Shown: positions 24,941 through 33,410, counted from the stretch's first letter. The stretch: DNA of 39,898 nt from JSC-12 sp033764965 (GCA_033764965.1 JANRIN010000307.1:1-39898); one strand, 5' to 3'. Notes: generated by a model not told the origin, from the sequence alone. Numbers and translations are program-made.

Positions 24941-25813
24941 TCAATTATTGACTAAAGCGGCTTCCCGTCGTTGAGCCACCTGGAGAATGTCTTGCGGCTC
25001 GGTTCCATAGACCTCACAGGAATTATTTGGACTTTCAATCAGCTTCACCTTATGGAGTTGAGCACCAATTTGGCGAATCGGTTCCTGGAGTAAGTCGCGA
25101 ATATGAATCGCAATGTTTTCCGCAGTTGGAACAACCTCAGCAAAGTAAGCAATATCTTTATTTAGAAAGGTGTGATCAAACGGTTCCACAACAAAATCAT
25201 CTACGGCTTTTTGGAATGCCACCAAATCTGCAATCATGCCGGTGCGTGGATCGATCTCGCCCCTGATCGTCACTTCTAGATGGTAGTTGTGCCCGTGTCC
25301 GTTGGGACGAGCGCATTTTCCGTAAATTTCACAATTCTGCTCATAGCTAAGATCAGGGCGAGCGAGTCGGTGAGCGGCACTGAAGTGGGTACTGATAGTG
25401 AGGTAGGCTTCCATAGAGTTTCCGTAGTAATCTGCCCAGAGTTCTGGATGTTCAAAAAGTTGAATGCGGCAAAGGGGAAGGTAGGGTGACAGGCGATGCC
25501 AAATCACTCGTGCCATGTTTTCTGTTGTAGGAAGGGTTTGTTGAAATTCCGCCCAAGCCTCGTTGAGATAGGAAAAATCGAGTTGGCTGGTGACTTCTCG
25601 TTTGATGACGTGTTTAACATCCGACAGATTCAGCACCATCCCGTACTCATCCACATCGCCCAGCATGGAGACATACAACACGTAGTTGTGTCCATGACCG
25701 GGAACACGAGTGCAGGCACCAAATCGCTCCTCATTCTCAGCTTCGCTCAGTTCCGGTAGCCAGTAGCGATGACTGGCGGAAAACTGGGCACGGCGGTCGA
25801 TAATGCATTTCAT
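24941..25813 (-). CDS. Tandem PTPS (6-pyruvoyl/6-carboxy-tetrahydropterin synthase-like) protein
   Basis: I use the ATG at 25813 (MKCIIDRRAQFSASHRYW), giving about 290 residues. Two T-fold units are fused. Unit one has the zinc ligands FSASHRY and CTRVPGHGH; unit two has FSAAHRL and CARPNGHGH. Both show the Cx5HGH spacing of 6-pyruvoyl-tetrahydropterin synthases rather than the Cx3HGH of queuosine QueD. Unit two keeps the DH catalytic pair (FDHTFLN), but unit one has LDFSYLN, with Phe in place of His. The protein probably makes a tetrahydropterin from dihydroneopterin triphosphate. Many cyanobacteria make pterin glycosides, which would fit. QueD function is the alternative. Confidence 0.85.
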   Translation of the reverse strand: MKCIIDRRAQFSASHRYWLPELSEAENEERFGACTRVPGHGHNYVLYVSMLGDVDEYGMVLNLSDVKHVIKREVTSQLDFSYLNEAWAEFQQTLPTTENMARVIWHRLSPYLPLCRIQLFEHPELWADYYGNSMEAYLTISTHFSAAHRLARPDLSYEQNCEIYGKCARPNGHGHNYHLEVTIRGEIDPRTGMIADLVAFQKAVDDFVVEPFDHTFLNKDIAYFAEVVPTAENIAIHIRDLLQEPIRQIGAQLHKVKLIESPNNSCEVYGTEPQDILQVAQRREAALVNN

Positions 25814-26054
25814 AGGCGATGTGAGCGTGTAAAGTTCTGCAAAGCATACTCCCTTCAGCATAAACCAAGCGAACCGGTTCAGCAGAGTGGAGCCAGAGAG
25901 TGCTCTCATGAGTTTTCCAATCGCCTATTCGTGAACTGGGTTAAATTTTGGAAACTGGAATCCGGTATATTAGATTAGGATTAAAAAATGTTAAGAAAAA
26001 CCGTTGCCTGTACTTGTCTTGTATCCTTTCTTCATCGCTATATTGAGTCACTCT

Positions 26055-26906
26055 ATGTCCAGATCTGAACGTTCTGAGTTGGCGCGATCGCTCAAGGTTG
26101 TTTCTAAGAAATCGGTTGTTTTTGTTGCAGCAGTGTTGCTGTCCCTGCTGAGTTGGTTGAATCTAGCGTCAGGCGCTGACTCAGTTGCCTATGCGTTCAA
26201 CAACCCGGAACTACTGCCGACCGAGCAAACCAATGTGATTGATTTAGCAAAATTCTTGACCACGGAACAGGAAGAATCCTTAGCACAAGATTTAGAGGCA
26301 TTTGAACAAGAAACTGGCTGGAAACTGCGCGTTCTGACCCAATTCGATCGTACGCCAGGAACAGCCGTTAAAGATTATTGGAACTTGGATGATCACAGCT
26401 TGCTACTGGTCGCCGATCCCCGTGGTGGTAACATTTTGAACTTCAGCGTAGGTGATGATCTTTATCCCCTGATGCCTCGCGTATTTTGGATTGAGTTGCA
26501 AACTCGCTACGGGAATCAATTTTTTGTGCGTGAGAATGGCGAAGACCAGGCAATTATTGAAGCTTTAAACTCTGTCAAAACCTGTATTCGGCAGGGAGGC
26601 TGTCAGGTTGTACCCGGATTGCCACAGGAGCAATGGATCTTGACCCTGATTACCTCGATCGTGGGAGGCGTAGTGTGCGGCTTTGCCGCCCACCCTCGCA
26701 AACCAGGAGAACTTTTTTCCTGGCAATGGGCGCTTATCTTCTCTCCCCTTTGGGGAATTTTGTTCATCGCTTTTGGAATTGGTCCGGTCGTTACTCGAAC
26801 CACCGATTGGTTGCCTATTTTTCGAAACGTTTCAGGGTTTTTGATTGGGGCACTCGTCGCCTTTCTCTCCCCAGCGTTCAACCGCTCTACTCCATCAGAA
26901 ACCTAG
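26055..26906 (+). CDS. TPM-domain membrane protein, Psb32-like
   Basis: This protein has about 283 residues from the ATG at 26055 (MSRSERSELARSLK); an earlier ATG at 26004 is possible. A hydrophobic segment at about 21-42 acts as signal or anchor. The TPM domain follows (VIDLAKFLTTEQEESLAQDLEAF ... WKLRVLTQ ... DDHSLLLVADPRGGNI). Two to three membrane segments lie near the C-terminus. Cyanobacterial and plant relatives (Psb32/TLP18.3) help photosystem II withstand light damage and recover from it at the thylakoid membrane. The gene is followed by cobH on the same strand, 94 bases on. Confidence 0.82.
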   Translation: MSRSERSELARSLKVVSKKSVVFVAAVLLSLLSWLNLASGADSVAYAFNNPELLPTEQTNVIDLAKFLTTEQEESLAQDLEAFEQETGWKLRVLTQFDRTPGTAVKDYWNLDDHSLLLVADPRGGNILNFSVGDDLYPLMPRVFWIELQTRYGNQFFVRENGEDQAIIEALNSVKTCIRQGGCQVVPGLPQEQWILTLITSIVGGVVCGFAAHPRKPGELFSWQWALIFSPLWGILFIAFGIGPVVTRTTDWLPIFRNVSGFLIGALVAFLSPAFNRSTPSET

Positions 26907-27000
26907 AGTTCAGCAAAAAATCGCAGCGTGCACAACGAGAATCGCCTATTCTGTTGCTAGTGCCCTTTTGCGGGATGAGTCGTTTGTTGCGGAGATAGTC

Positions 27001-27630
27001 ATGGAGTGGCACGTCAGCGATGCCCAAAGTCTCGCCATTATCGATCGGGAAATTGGAGAACACACATTTTCGCCAGCGGAGTATGAAATTGTTCGTCGCG
27101 TGATTTACGCCACGGCAGATTTTGATTACAAGTCGTTAATCCGCTTCTCGGAACTGGCGTTGCAGTCTGGGGCGGCGGCGTTGGCGGCTCGCACGACGAT
27201 CGTGGTTGATGTGCCGATGATCCAGGTGGGAATCGCCCAAACAATTCAGAATACATTCGCTAATCCAGTGTATTGCAGTATTGATGCTCTCACCCGACCC
27301 CAGAAGGAGAAAACTCGCGCTGCCTGGGGCATTGAGACGTTAGCACGTCGTTACCCAGAGGGCATATTTGTGGTAGGACAAGCTCAGACCGCTTTAACCG
27401 CGATCGCCGAGTTGATCAAATCCGAGGAAATTCGTCCTGCCCTGGTAATTGGAACTCCAGCCGGATTTGTGGGTGCTGATGCTGCCAAAGATCAGTTGGC
27501 GGATTCCCTCATTCCACACATTCGCACCACCGGACGCAAAGGCAGTGCTGTCGTAGCAGCGGCGATTGTCAACGGGCTAGTTGACCTAGCATGGCAAGCC
27601 TACGGACAAGAACAAAATGGTATGGCATGA
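27001..27630 (+). CDS. cobH: Precorrin-8X/cobalt-precorrin-8 methylmutase
   Basis: This 209-residue enzyme starts at ATG 27001 (MEWHVSDAQSLAIIDREIG). It moves the methyl group from C-11 to C-12 of the corrin ring to give hydrogenobyrinate or cobyrinate in B12 synthesis. Family features are the N-terminal IIDREIGEHTFSP, the central IVVDVPMIQVGI, the VIGTPAGFVGA loop, and GRKGSAVVAAAIVN near the end. The histidine proposed as the catalytic proton carrier in CobH (RVIHATGD-type segment) is a tyrosine here (RRVIYATADFD). I believe this is common in cyanobacteria. No other B12 gene is adjacent; cobU lies 11 kb away. Confidence 0.9.
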   Translation: MEWHVSDAQSLAIIDREIGEHTFSPAEYEIVRRVIYATADFDYKSLIRFSELALQSGAAALAARTTIVVDVPMIQVGIAQTIQNTFANPVYCSIDALTRPQKEKTRAAWGIETLARRYPEGIFVVGQAQTALTAIAELIKSEEIRPALVIGTPAGFVGADAAKDQLADSLIPHIRTTGRKGSAVVAAAIVNGLVDLAWQAYGQEQNGMA

Positions 27631-27702
27631 GTTAGCTGACTGGCTCAGGCTTGGCTTTCTCCACCTTACAGATCTACTGACAGAGCGACGGTTCCAACTT
27701 AG

Positions 27703-28749
27703 TTAGCTGAGACTCCAAACTTGCAAAGCGCGACTCGATACAGGGCGTACAGCAATTTTTTGACTATCTAGGCTTAGAGCATATTGGTGAGTCAGCTTTT
27801 CGGGAAATTTTCCTACTTTTTCCCCTGTTTGGAAATCCCACACATGAATTGTATCTGGACGGTAGTACTGCCCCGTAGTACTGATAAATAACCATCGCCC
27901 ATCCTGGCTTATTTTGGTGCCATGTCGTGCAGCAACTCTGTAGATGACGTGCGGTACAAGAATTTGTCGTAGTGTTTCGCCAGTTTGCCAATTTATGATG
28001 TCGAGTGCTTCAGGGCGATTGTCCACAGTAGACCCTGGAACTGCGATGGTGATACCGTCTGGACATAGAACAAAATCGGATTTCTTCAGGGTGTGTAGCT
28101 TATTTCCCGTTTGCAGATCCCAGACCTTTGTATTACCGCTTCCCTGCTCTGTGAGATGACCACTTAACAGAAAGCGTCCATTGGGTGTGACGGCTAACTG
28201 TGTAATAGCTTGAGTTTGATCGCCTAATTGTTTGATTAGCTGACCGGTTTTTATATCCCATAACCTGACGCTGCGACCATATTCGAGAATGGGCAGATCA
28301 TCGCTAGGGGTATCGCCTCGCCCCATCTTATCTTTTGTGCCACTAATTAGCATTGATGCATCAGGGGTCAACACAACATCAGCAATTTCGCCTTCACGAA
28401 CCTCTATCTGGTACAAGAGGTTTCCTGTTTGGAGATTACAGACCTGGATCATGCTGTTTCTTAGATCAACTCCTACCAGCGTTTCGTTATCTGATGCGAT
28501 CAGAATTTTCTCCCAATAATGTTTAGGAGCATATAATGGAATTGAGAACGACCAAAGCTCCGCTCCAGTTTGGGCGTTTAATCCCTTAACATTATGTGCT
28601 TTGATCGGTTCAAAGCCTCCCGAAGCGGCGGGTATTGAGTCGTAAGTAGACAGAATTAAGTGCTGCGAGTCTACGCTAAATGTCCATGCAAAGATATGTT
28701 CGGTCGGTGGGTTTAACTCATAAAGGCACGTAAAGGGAACTTGCGTCAT
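27703..28749 (-). CDS. WD40-repeat protein
   Basis: This protein has about 348 residues from the ATG at 28749 (MTQVPFTCLYELNP). At least five repeat units can be seen by their WD(I/L/F)xTG cores: WDIKTGQLIKQL, WDLQTGNKLHTL, WQTGETLRQI, WDFQTGEKVGKF and the final LQVWSLS. This is enough for one seven-bladed propeller. There is no kinase or other catalytic domain and no signal peptide. Cyanobacteria carry many such proteins, presumably as interaction platforms; no partner is known. It starts 10 bases after the stop of the membrane protein gene at 28760, so the two are likely co-transcribed. Confidence 0.85.
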   Translation of the reverse strand: MTQVPFTCLYELNPPTEHIFAWTFSVDSQHLILSTYDSIPAASGGFEPIKAHNVKGLNAQTGAELWSFSIPLYAPKHYWEKILIASDNETLVGVDLRNSMIQVCNLQTGNLLYQIEVREGEIADVVLTPDASMLISGTKDKMGRGDTPSDDLPILEYGRSVRLWDIKTGQLIKQLGDQTQAITQLAVTPNGRFLLSGHLTEQGSGNTKVWDLQTGNKLHTLKKSDFVLCPDGITIAVPGSTVDNRPEALDIINWQTGETLRQILVPHVIYRVAARHGTKISQDGRWLFISTTGQYYRPDTIHVWDFQTGEKVGKFPEKLTHQYALSLDSQKIAVRPVSSRALQVWSLS

Positions 28750-28759
28750 AATTTCACTA

Positions 28760-29602
28760 TTAGCGATCGCGCACCGAGCGCCGACGCGAGGAACGCTTGC
28801 GACCTGGCTCTGAATATTGGGAATCTTGGTATTCATCGTCGTAATTGTTCAAATCATTCTGACGACGAGAGGAAAGGGTTCCTTGATTGGCTCCAGTTTT
28901 GGGCGATCGCTTACGTTTAGCAGGACGTTCCGGTTCAACCTGATATTCTGTGTCCAACCTCAAATTAATCCGACGGCTCACATCCACAAACGCATCCCGC
29001 CGCACAAAGGGGTAGTCGCTGACCCACAAATTGTGATCAGGAATATAAATATCTGACGTTTTAGCAATTCGTCCTAAGTCTGCCCGATTAGAAAACACCA
29101 GCAACTCGGCAATGTCGCCAACATCGATCGCTCGATGATTTCGCTTGAGCGGAACCCGTAAAGCGGTCAAAAAACCAAGCTCATCTCCCACTTCCAGGTT
29201 CAAGCAGCGCTCCCGATTTTCAACGACAACGAGGTCGCCTCGGTTATTCACCGTCTCTTCAGTGCCAACTAATTCTTCCGTCACGTATATATCCAGCACT
29301 TTGCCTTGCCAGAAACCACAGTAACCATAACGGCGACATTCAATGTTTTCTAAGCTTGCGGTCAAAATGGGACTCCATAACCAGTAAAGCCCAATTGCAA
29401 TGCCGCAAATTAGCAAGATGCTGTCAAAGCCTTCTCGGAAAAACAGGGCTTTGAGCAGAATAATGGCAAACATCCCCACTACTGAAATCAGCACTCGCCG
29501 CAGCAAGTCGCTCAGTTTTCCCCAAGAGTGAGTATATTGGGCACCAGTCGCCACCAAAGGCACCAGTTCCTCAAAGGTTTTACGAGTCAGCGGAATTAGC
29601 AT
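28760..29602 (-). CDS. Membrane protein of unknown function with a basic C-terminal tail
   Basis: This is a 280-residue protein from the ATG at 29602 (MLIPLTRKTFEELVPLV). Two close hydrophobic segments lie at about 38-55 and 62-85. A soluble beta-rich domain follows (VLDIYVTEELVG ... LNLEVGDELGFLTALRV), and a basic, serine- and arginine-rich tail closes the protein (RKRSSRRRSVRDR). Cyanobacterial homologues are often labelled phosphate ABC transporter permease, but nothing here looks like an ABC permease. It is probably a cyanobacteria-specific membrane protein, co-transcribed with the WD40 gene. Confidence 0.75.
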   Translation of the reverse strand: MLIPLTRKTFEELVPLVATGAQYTHSWGKLSDLLRRVLISVVGMFAIILLKALFFREGFDSILLICGIAIGLYWLWSPILTASLENIECRRYGYCGFWQGKVLDIYVTEELVGTEETVNNRGDLVVVENRERCLNLEVGDELGFLTALRVPLKRNHRAIDVGDIAELLVFSNRADLGRIAKTSDIYIPDHNLWVSDYPFVRRDAFVDVSRRINLRLDTEYQVEPERPAKRKRSPKTGANQGTLSSRRQNDLNNYDDEYQDSQYSEPGRKRSSRRRSVRDR

Positions 29603-29862
29603 AGACAAACAAAAGATAAGGGCGGCGATCGCAGAGGCGCAATTTGCATAACACTGCTACGAGCCTAGCATTTGTCTGAAACGTACTGAACAAGTCAGAT
29701 TATTCTTTAATCCGTAATTCTGACGTTTACAAATGCCAGTAATCATTGCTAGCTTACCCGCTTACTTACAGAACCAGAATTTACGCTAAAAGTAAAACTA
29801 CGCAGGGTTACCAGAATCTCACATCCAGGTCGGCAGAAGAATAGAAGGATTGCGGATGGATA

Positions 29863-29891
29863 TTGAGAGGTAAATAAATCAGAATTAAGAT
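29863..29891 (+). promoter_or_regulatory. Sigma70-type promoter for a small RNA or leader
   Basis: TTGAGA (29863-29868) and TAAGAT (29886-29891) are separated by exactly 17 bases. The predicted transcript start is near 29898. Confidence 0.6.
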
Positions 29892-29897
29892 ACATCT

Positions 29898-30024
29898 GAG
29901 GAACGCACTCGGAAGAACTAAGCAACTAGGGGGCAACTACGTTCGTTTAGTTTTTTCAATAGGAAAGCGTCCTTACAGGTAGACTGCCTGACCCTGGGGG
30001 CTTTTAGGGGTCAGGCTCTTTTTT
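29898..30024 (+). ncRNA. Candidate small RNA (or terminated leader of the AAA+ gene)
   Basis: This 127-base segment lies in the 570-base gap 29603-30172. It has a good promoter in front and a strong intrinsic terminator at its end. No ORF of useful size or ribosome site is visible inside. The gene on the left is transcribed away from it, so the terminator cannot belong to a known gene. It is either a free-standing small RNA or an attenuated leader of the AAA+ gene at 30173. I could not match it to a known cyanobacterial RNA by eye. The rest of the gap shows nothing I can name. Confidence 0.5.
29986..30024 (+). terminator. Rho-independent terminator
   Basis: GCCTGACCC (29986-29994) pairs with GGGTCAGGC (30008-30016), a perfect 9-bp stem, followed by TCTTTTTT. 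There is no T run on the opposite strand, so it works on the plus strand only. Confidence 0.85.
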
Positions 30025-30172
30025 ATATTTATGCACACTAGATCTCCACAAGATAGTGGCATTATCACTGTTTAAATTCGGAGTAACTTTACAGCATGAT
30101 GGATGAAAAGCAACACCTGATCGATAGACCCTGATTCACTGCCTTTTGCCATCTTCACTCCCAATTTTGATC

Positions 30173-32017
30173 ATGAGCGACTTATTTAAAGGATTTGAAC
30201 AACTCTTAGAACTGGCAAAGGCACTGGAGGAAAAGGCTGAAAAAGGAGAACTCAAAACAGAGTTTCGAGTGAACTCTCGCAGTATGAGCAGCATTCCTCA
30301 CCAGGGCAACATTCCCAATGGGGTTGGCGTGAGTCGCATACGGACAGAGGCAGATGGAACAGAAGGGGGGCAAGGCACAAATCCGAGTGTGATTGTGACT
30401 CCACCGCCGGAAGACAGTTCGCTGGGAGACAATTCTCCGGCTGCATCTCTCCAGGACGTGGGGGGCTTGGGGGATGTATTGCAAGAATTGCGGGAGTTGA
30501 TAGAAATTCCCCTCAAACGACCTGACTTGCTGGCAAAGCTGGGCTTAGAGCCACCGAGGGGAGTCTTGCTGGTAGGTCCGCCGGGAACCGGAAAAACCCT
30601 GACCGCCCGCGCCCTCGCGGATGAACTGGGAGTCAATTACATTGCGATCGCCGGTCCTGAAGTGATGGGCAAGTATTACGGAGAAGCGGAAGGGCGATTA
30701 CGCAGCATTTTTGAGAAAGCCACCAAAGCCGCACCCTGCATCATTTTCATTGACGAACTTGATAGCCTGGTGCCCGATCGCAGCAAGGTAGAAGGGGAAG
30801 TCGAGAAGCGCCTGGTTGCCCAACTCCTGAGCTTGATGGATGGTTTTGCCAAAACTAAAGGCGTGATAGTCCTGGCTGCAACCAATCGCCCCGATCACCT
30901 TGATCCGGCTTTGCGTCGCCCCGGACGTTTTGATCGAGAAGTGCAGTTTCGGGTTCCCGATCGAGCCGGACGGGGCGAAATTTTGTCGGTGCTAACTCGT
31001 TCCATGCCGCTCGTCTCTGTGGATTTAGCTGCGATCGCAGACTTGACCGTGGGTATGGTCGGTGCTGATCTGAAAGCCGTCTGTCAGAAAGCTGCCTATT
31101 GCGCCCTGCGACGGCAAGTTCCATCCCTACAAGCTCCCATTCCAGGGGAGATGAGCATTACACAAGCAGATTTTTTACAGGCATTGCGAGATGTGAAGCC
31201 GTCGGTCTTGCGGTCGGTGGAAGTGGAAGCGCCGAATGTTCCCTGGGCGCAAATCGGGGGACTCGATAGCATCAAACAAACCTTGCAAGAAGCGGTTGAG
31301 GGCGCACTGCTCTACCCCGAACTCTATGCCCGCACTGGAGCCAAAGCGCCCCGTGGTATCTTGCTTTGGGGTCCGCCGGGTACAGGCAAAACGCTATTAG
31401 CCAAAGCAGTGGCTTCTCAGGCACGCGCCAACTTCATTGCCGTAAATGGTCCCGAATTGTTGAGCAAATGGGTGGGTGCCGCCGAGCAGGAAGTCCGAGA
31501 GTTATTTCGTAAAGCTCGCCAAGCTTCGCCTTGTGTTGTGTTTATTGATGAGATTGATACCCTGGCTCCAGTGCGTGGGTCATTTCAGGGCGATTCTGGT
31601 GTGAGCGATCGGGTCGTGGGGCAACTCCTCACCGAACTGGATGGCTTGCAAGATTGCTTGAATGTGCTGCTGATTGGAGCTACAAACCGCCCAGATGCGA
31701 TCGATCCAGCTTTGCTCCGGGCAGGACGACTAGACCTCCAACTCAAAGTTGACCTTCCCGACTCAGCCAGCAGACTGGCGATTCTCCAGGTGCATAACAG
31801 CGATCGTCCTCTGCTCCAGGTCGATCTGCGGCATTGGGCAACCCAAACCGAAGGCTGGAATGGGGCAGACCTGGCTCTACTCAGCAATCAAGCCGCTTTA
31901 GAAGCGATTCGTCGTTATCGCCACCAGGGAATTAGTGACCCAGAGCAAATTCATGTGGAAAATGAAGATTTTGCCGCTGCCCACGAATTAATCGCAACCC
32001 AGAAGCAAGCTCAATAA
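30173..32017 (+). CDS. Double AAA+ ATPase, CDC48/p97-like
   Basis: This is a 614-residue protein from the ATG at 30173 (MSDLFKGFEQLLELAK). The first 90 residues hold a short helical, lysine/glutamate-rich segment and a disordered stretch, not the CDC48 N domain. D1 has GPPGTGKT at about 135-142 and IIFIDELDSL. D2 has GPPGTGKT at about 400 and VVFIDEIDTL. Each has a second region of homology with arginine fingers (RRPGRFDRE, RAGRLDLQ). Such proteins form hexamers that unfold proteins. The missing N domain and missing HbYX tail argue against a standard CDC48 role. A candidate small RNA precedes it. Confidence 0.88.
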   Translation: MSDLFKGFEQLLELAKALEEKAEKGELKTEFRVNSRSMSSIPHQGNIPNGVGVSRIRTEADGTEGGQGTNPSVIVTPPPEDSSLGDNSPAASLQDVGGLGDVLQELRELIEIPLKRPDLLAKLGLEPPRGVLLVGPPGTGKTLTARALADELGVNYIAIAGPEVMGKYYGEAEGRLRSIFEKATKAAPCIIFIDELDSLVPDRSKVEGEVEKRLVAQLLSLMDGFAKTKGVIVLAATNRPDHLDPALRRPGRFDREVQFRVPDRAGRGEILSVLTRSMPLVSVDLAAIADLTVGMVGADLKAVCQKAAYCALRRQVPSLQAPIPGEMSITQADFLQALRDVKPSVLRSVEVEAPNVPWAQIGGLDSIKQTLQEAVEGALLYPELYARTGAKAPRGILLWGPPGTGKTLLAKAVASQARANFIAVNGPELLSKWVGAAEQEVRELFRKARQASPCVVFIDEIDTLAPVRGSFQGDSGVSDRVVGQLLTELDGLQDCLNVLLIGATNRPDAIDPALLRAGRLDLQLKVDLPDSASRLAILQVHNSDRPLLQVDLRHWATQTEGWNGADLALLSNQAALEAIRRYRHQGISDPEQIHVENEDFAAAHELIATQKQAQ

Positions 32018-32042
32018 TGCAGAGTCGTTGCCCTGCATTATT
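32013..32042 (+). terminator. Hairpin at the end of the AAA+ gene
   Basis: AATAATGCAG (32013-32022) pairs with CTGCATTATT (32033-32042), a perfect 10-bp stem with a 10-base loop that includes the stop codon. The following T tract is poor, so termination may be weak; an mRNA-end stabiliser is the alternative. Confidence 0.5.
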
Positions 32043-32179
32043 AGTGTATAAATGTACTATCAAACAAAAATAAGCATCTACTGATCACAAAATGTAGCGT
32101 TAAGAAGGTGGGAAAAATCCAAAAGTACGCTATATTTTGCCTAGCTAAATTTCAAATGCTCCTTTAGCTAGTTCGTAAT

Positions 32180-32243
32180 GGGGCGATGCCTGCACTCGAA
32201 TAAACATTCTTTTGGATGTAGAGTTGTGCGGTTCGCCCCTTTT
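32180..32243 (+). promoter_or_regulatory. Structured leader hairpin, possible attenuator
   Basis: GGGGCGA (32180-32186) pairs with TCGCCCC (32233-32239), closing a 60-base structure that contains an inner stem (GCACTC against GAG...GTGC). TTTT follows directly. It ends 33 bases before the ATG of the CobO-like gene, so it could be a terminator-type control element in the operon leader. No known riboswitch consensus was recognised. Confidence 0.4.
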
Positions 32244-32275
32244 ATGACCAACGTGTTCTGAAGTTAGGCTTTTCT

Positions 32276-32812
32276 ATGGTCTCTCAGGTAGAAGCTCCCA
32301 ACCTTGATGCTGTTCGCCACTCAGCCTTGCAGGTGAATGGATTAGTACAGATATTCACCTCTGTACAACGCAGTTTTTTCACCAATGTCATTGCCCAGGC
32401 ACTCCGATTGGCAGGACAAGGAACTCCCGTGTTAGTCATCCAGTTCTTGAAGGGTGGCATTACCCAGGGATATCAGCACCCCGTTCGGCTGGGGCAGCAC
32501 CTAGACTGGATACGCTGTAATCTGCCTCGCTGCATTGACACGGCGATCGTGGATGAAGCGGAACATCAGTCTCTTACAGACCTGTGGCAGTATACCCAGA
32601 GGGTTGTGCAGGAAGGGAAATATGAACTGGTGGTATTGGATGAGTTGAGTCTGGCGATTCATTTCGGCTTAATTTCTGAAACCGAAGTGCTGACTTTTCT
32701 GAAAAAACGTCCCCACCATGTAGACGTAATTCTAACTGGACCAGATATGCCGCGATCGCTGCTCGATCTTGCTGACCAAATTACTGAACTTCGTCGGAGC
32801 CACCAACCATGA
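32276..32812 (+). CDS. CobO/BtuR-like P-loop fold protein with altered Walker A
   Basis: This 178-residue protein follows the corrinoid adenosyltransferase (BtuR/CobO) pattern: LVQIFTS at the start, ALRLAGQGTPVLVIQFLKGG, and the later VVLDELSLAIHFGLI that corresponds to the Walker B/DE region. The nucleotide-binding loop, usually GNGKGKTT, reads SVQRSFFTN, so the lysine and glycines are gone. ATP binding in the usual way is therefore doubtful. Cyanobacteria often carry such a protein, annotated only as a P-loop NTPase; its function is unknown. The last four bases overlap the dcd start (ATGA), so the two are translated together. Confidence 0.72.
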   Translation: MVSQVEAPNLDAVRHSALQVNGLVQIFTSVQRSFFTNVIAQALRLAGQGTPVLVIQFLKGGITQGYQHPVRLGQHLDWIRCNLPRCIDTAIVDEAEHQSLTDLWQYTQRVVQEGKYELVVLDELSLAIHFGLISETEVLTFLKKRPHHVDVILTGPDMPRSLLDLADQITELRRSHQP

Positions 32813-33390
32813 TTAAAAACGATACCTGGATTCAAGACATGGCAGCCAAAGGCATGATTGCGCCCTTTGAGCCTCGTTTGATACGACACGTCGGCGGGTT
32901 GCCCGTCATCTCCTATGGCTTGAGCAGTTATGGCTACGATCTGCGCTTATCTCCGGCGGAATTTCGCATCTTTAAGCACGTTCCCGGAACAGTCGTTGAT
33001 CCGAAAAACTTTAATCCAGCTAACTTAGAACCCGCCGAGTTACACACCGATGAGAACGGTAGCTTCTTCATCTTGCCTGCCCATTCCTATGGTTTAGGCG
33101 TGGCGTTAGAACGGTTGGAGGTGCCGGAGAACGTCACGGTGGTTTGCATTGGTAAAAGCACCTACGCCCGAACCGGGCTAATTGCCAACCTCACCCCGGC
33201 AGAGGCGGGTTGGCGTGGATTTTTAACTTTAGAGTTTTCCAATTCTTCAAGTGCGGATTGTCGGATTTATGCAGGTGAAGGGGTGGTGCAACTGCTGTTT
33301 CTCGAAGGTGCGCCTTGTGCCGTGAGCTATGAAACTCGGCGGGGCAAATACCAGGATCAGCCAGAGCGAGTTACCCTGGCAAGGGTATAG
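32809..33390 (+). CDS. dcd: dCTP deaminase
   Basis: This 193-residue enzyme converts dCTP to dUTP, the first step toward dTMP. The motifs are all present: SSYGYDLRL near the start, the nucleotide loop GKSTYARTGL, and the catalytic glutamate region GWRGFLTLEFSNSS, followed by GEGVVQLLFLEG. Length and motif order match the trimeric Dcd family. It overlaps the CobO-like gene by 4 bases, and the rRNA methyltransferase gene follows 20 bases later. These three form an operon whose leader carries the hairpin at 32180. Confidence 0.93.
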   Translation: MIKNDTWIQDMAAKGMIAPFEPRLIRHVGGLPVISYGLSSYGYDLRLSPAEFRIFKHVPGTVVDPKNFNPANLEPAELHTDENGSFFILPAHSYGLGVALERLEVPENVTVVCIGKSTYARTGLIANLTPAEAGWRGFLTLEFSNSSSADCRIYAGEGVVQLLFLEGAPCAVSYETRRGKYQDQPERVTLARV

Positions 33391-33410
33391 CTGTCAGAAA
33401 GGGCGATCGC

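Noticed and set aside
26845..27000. The 52-codon upstream extension of the cobH frame
   Set aside because: It overlaps the end of the Psb32-like gene and precedes the clear CobH N-terminus MEWHVSDAQ at 27001.
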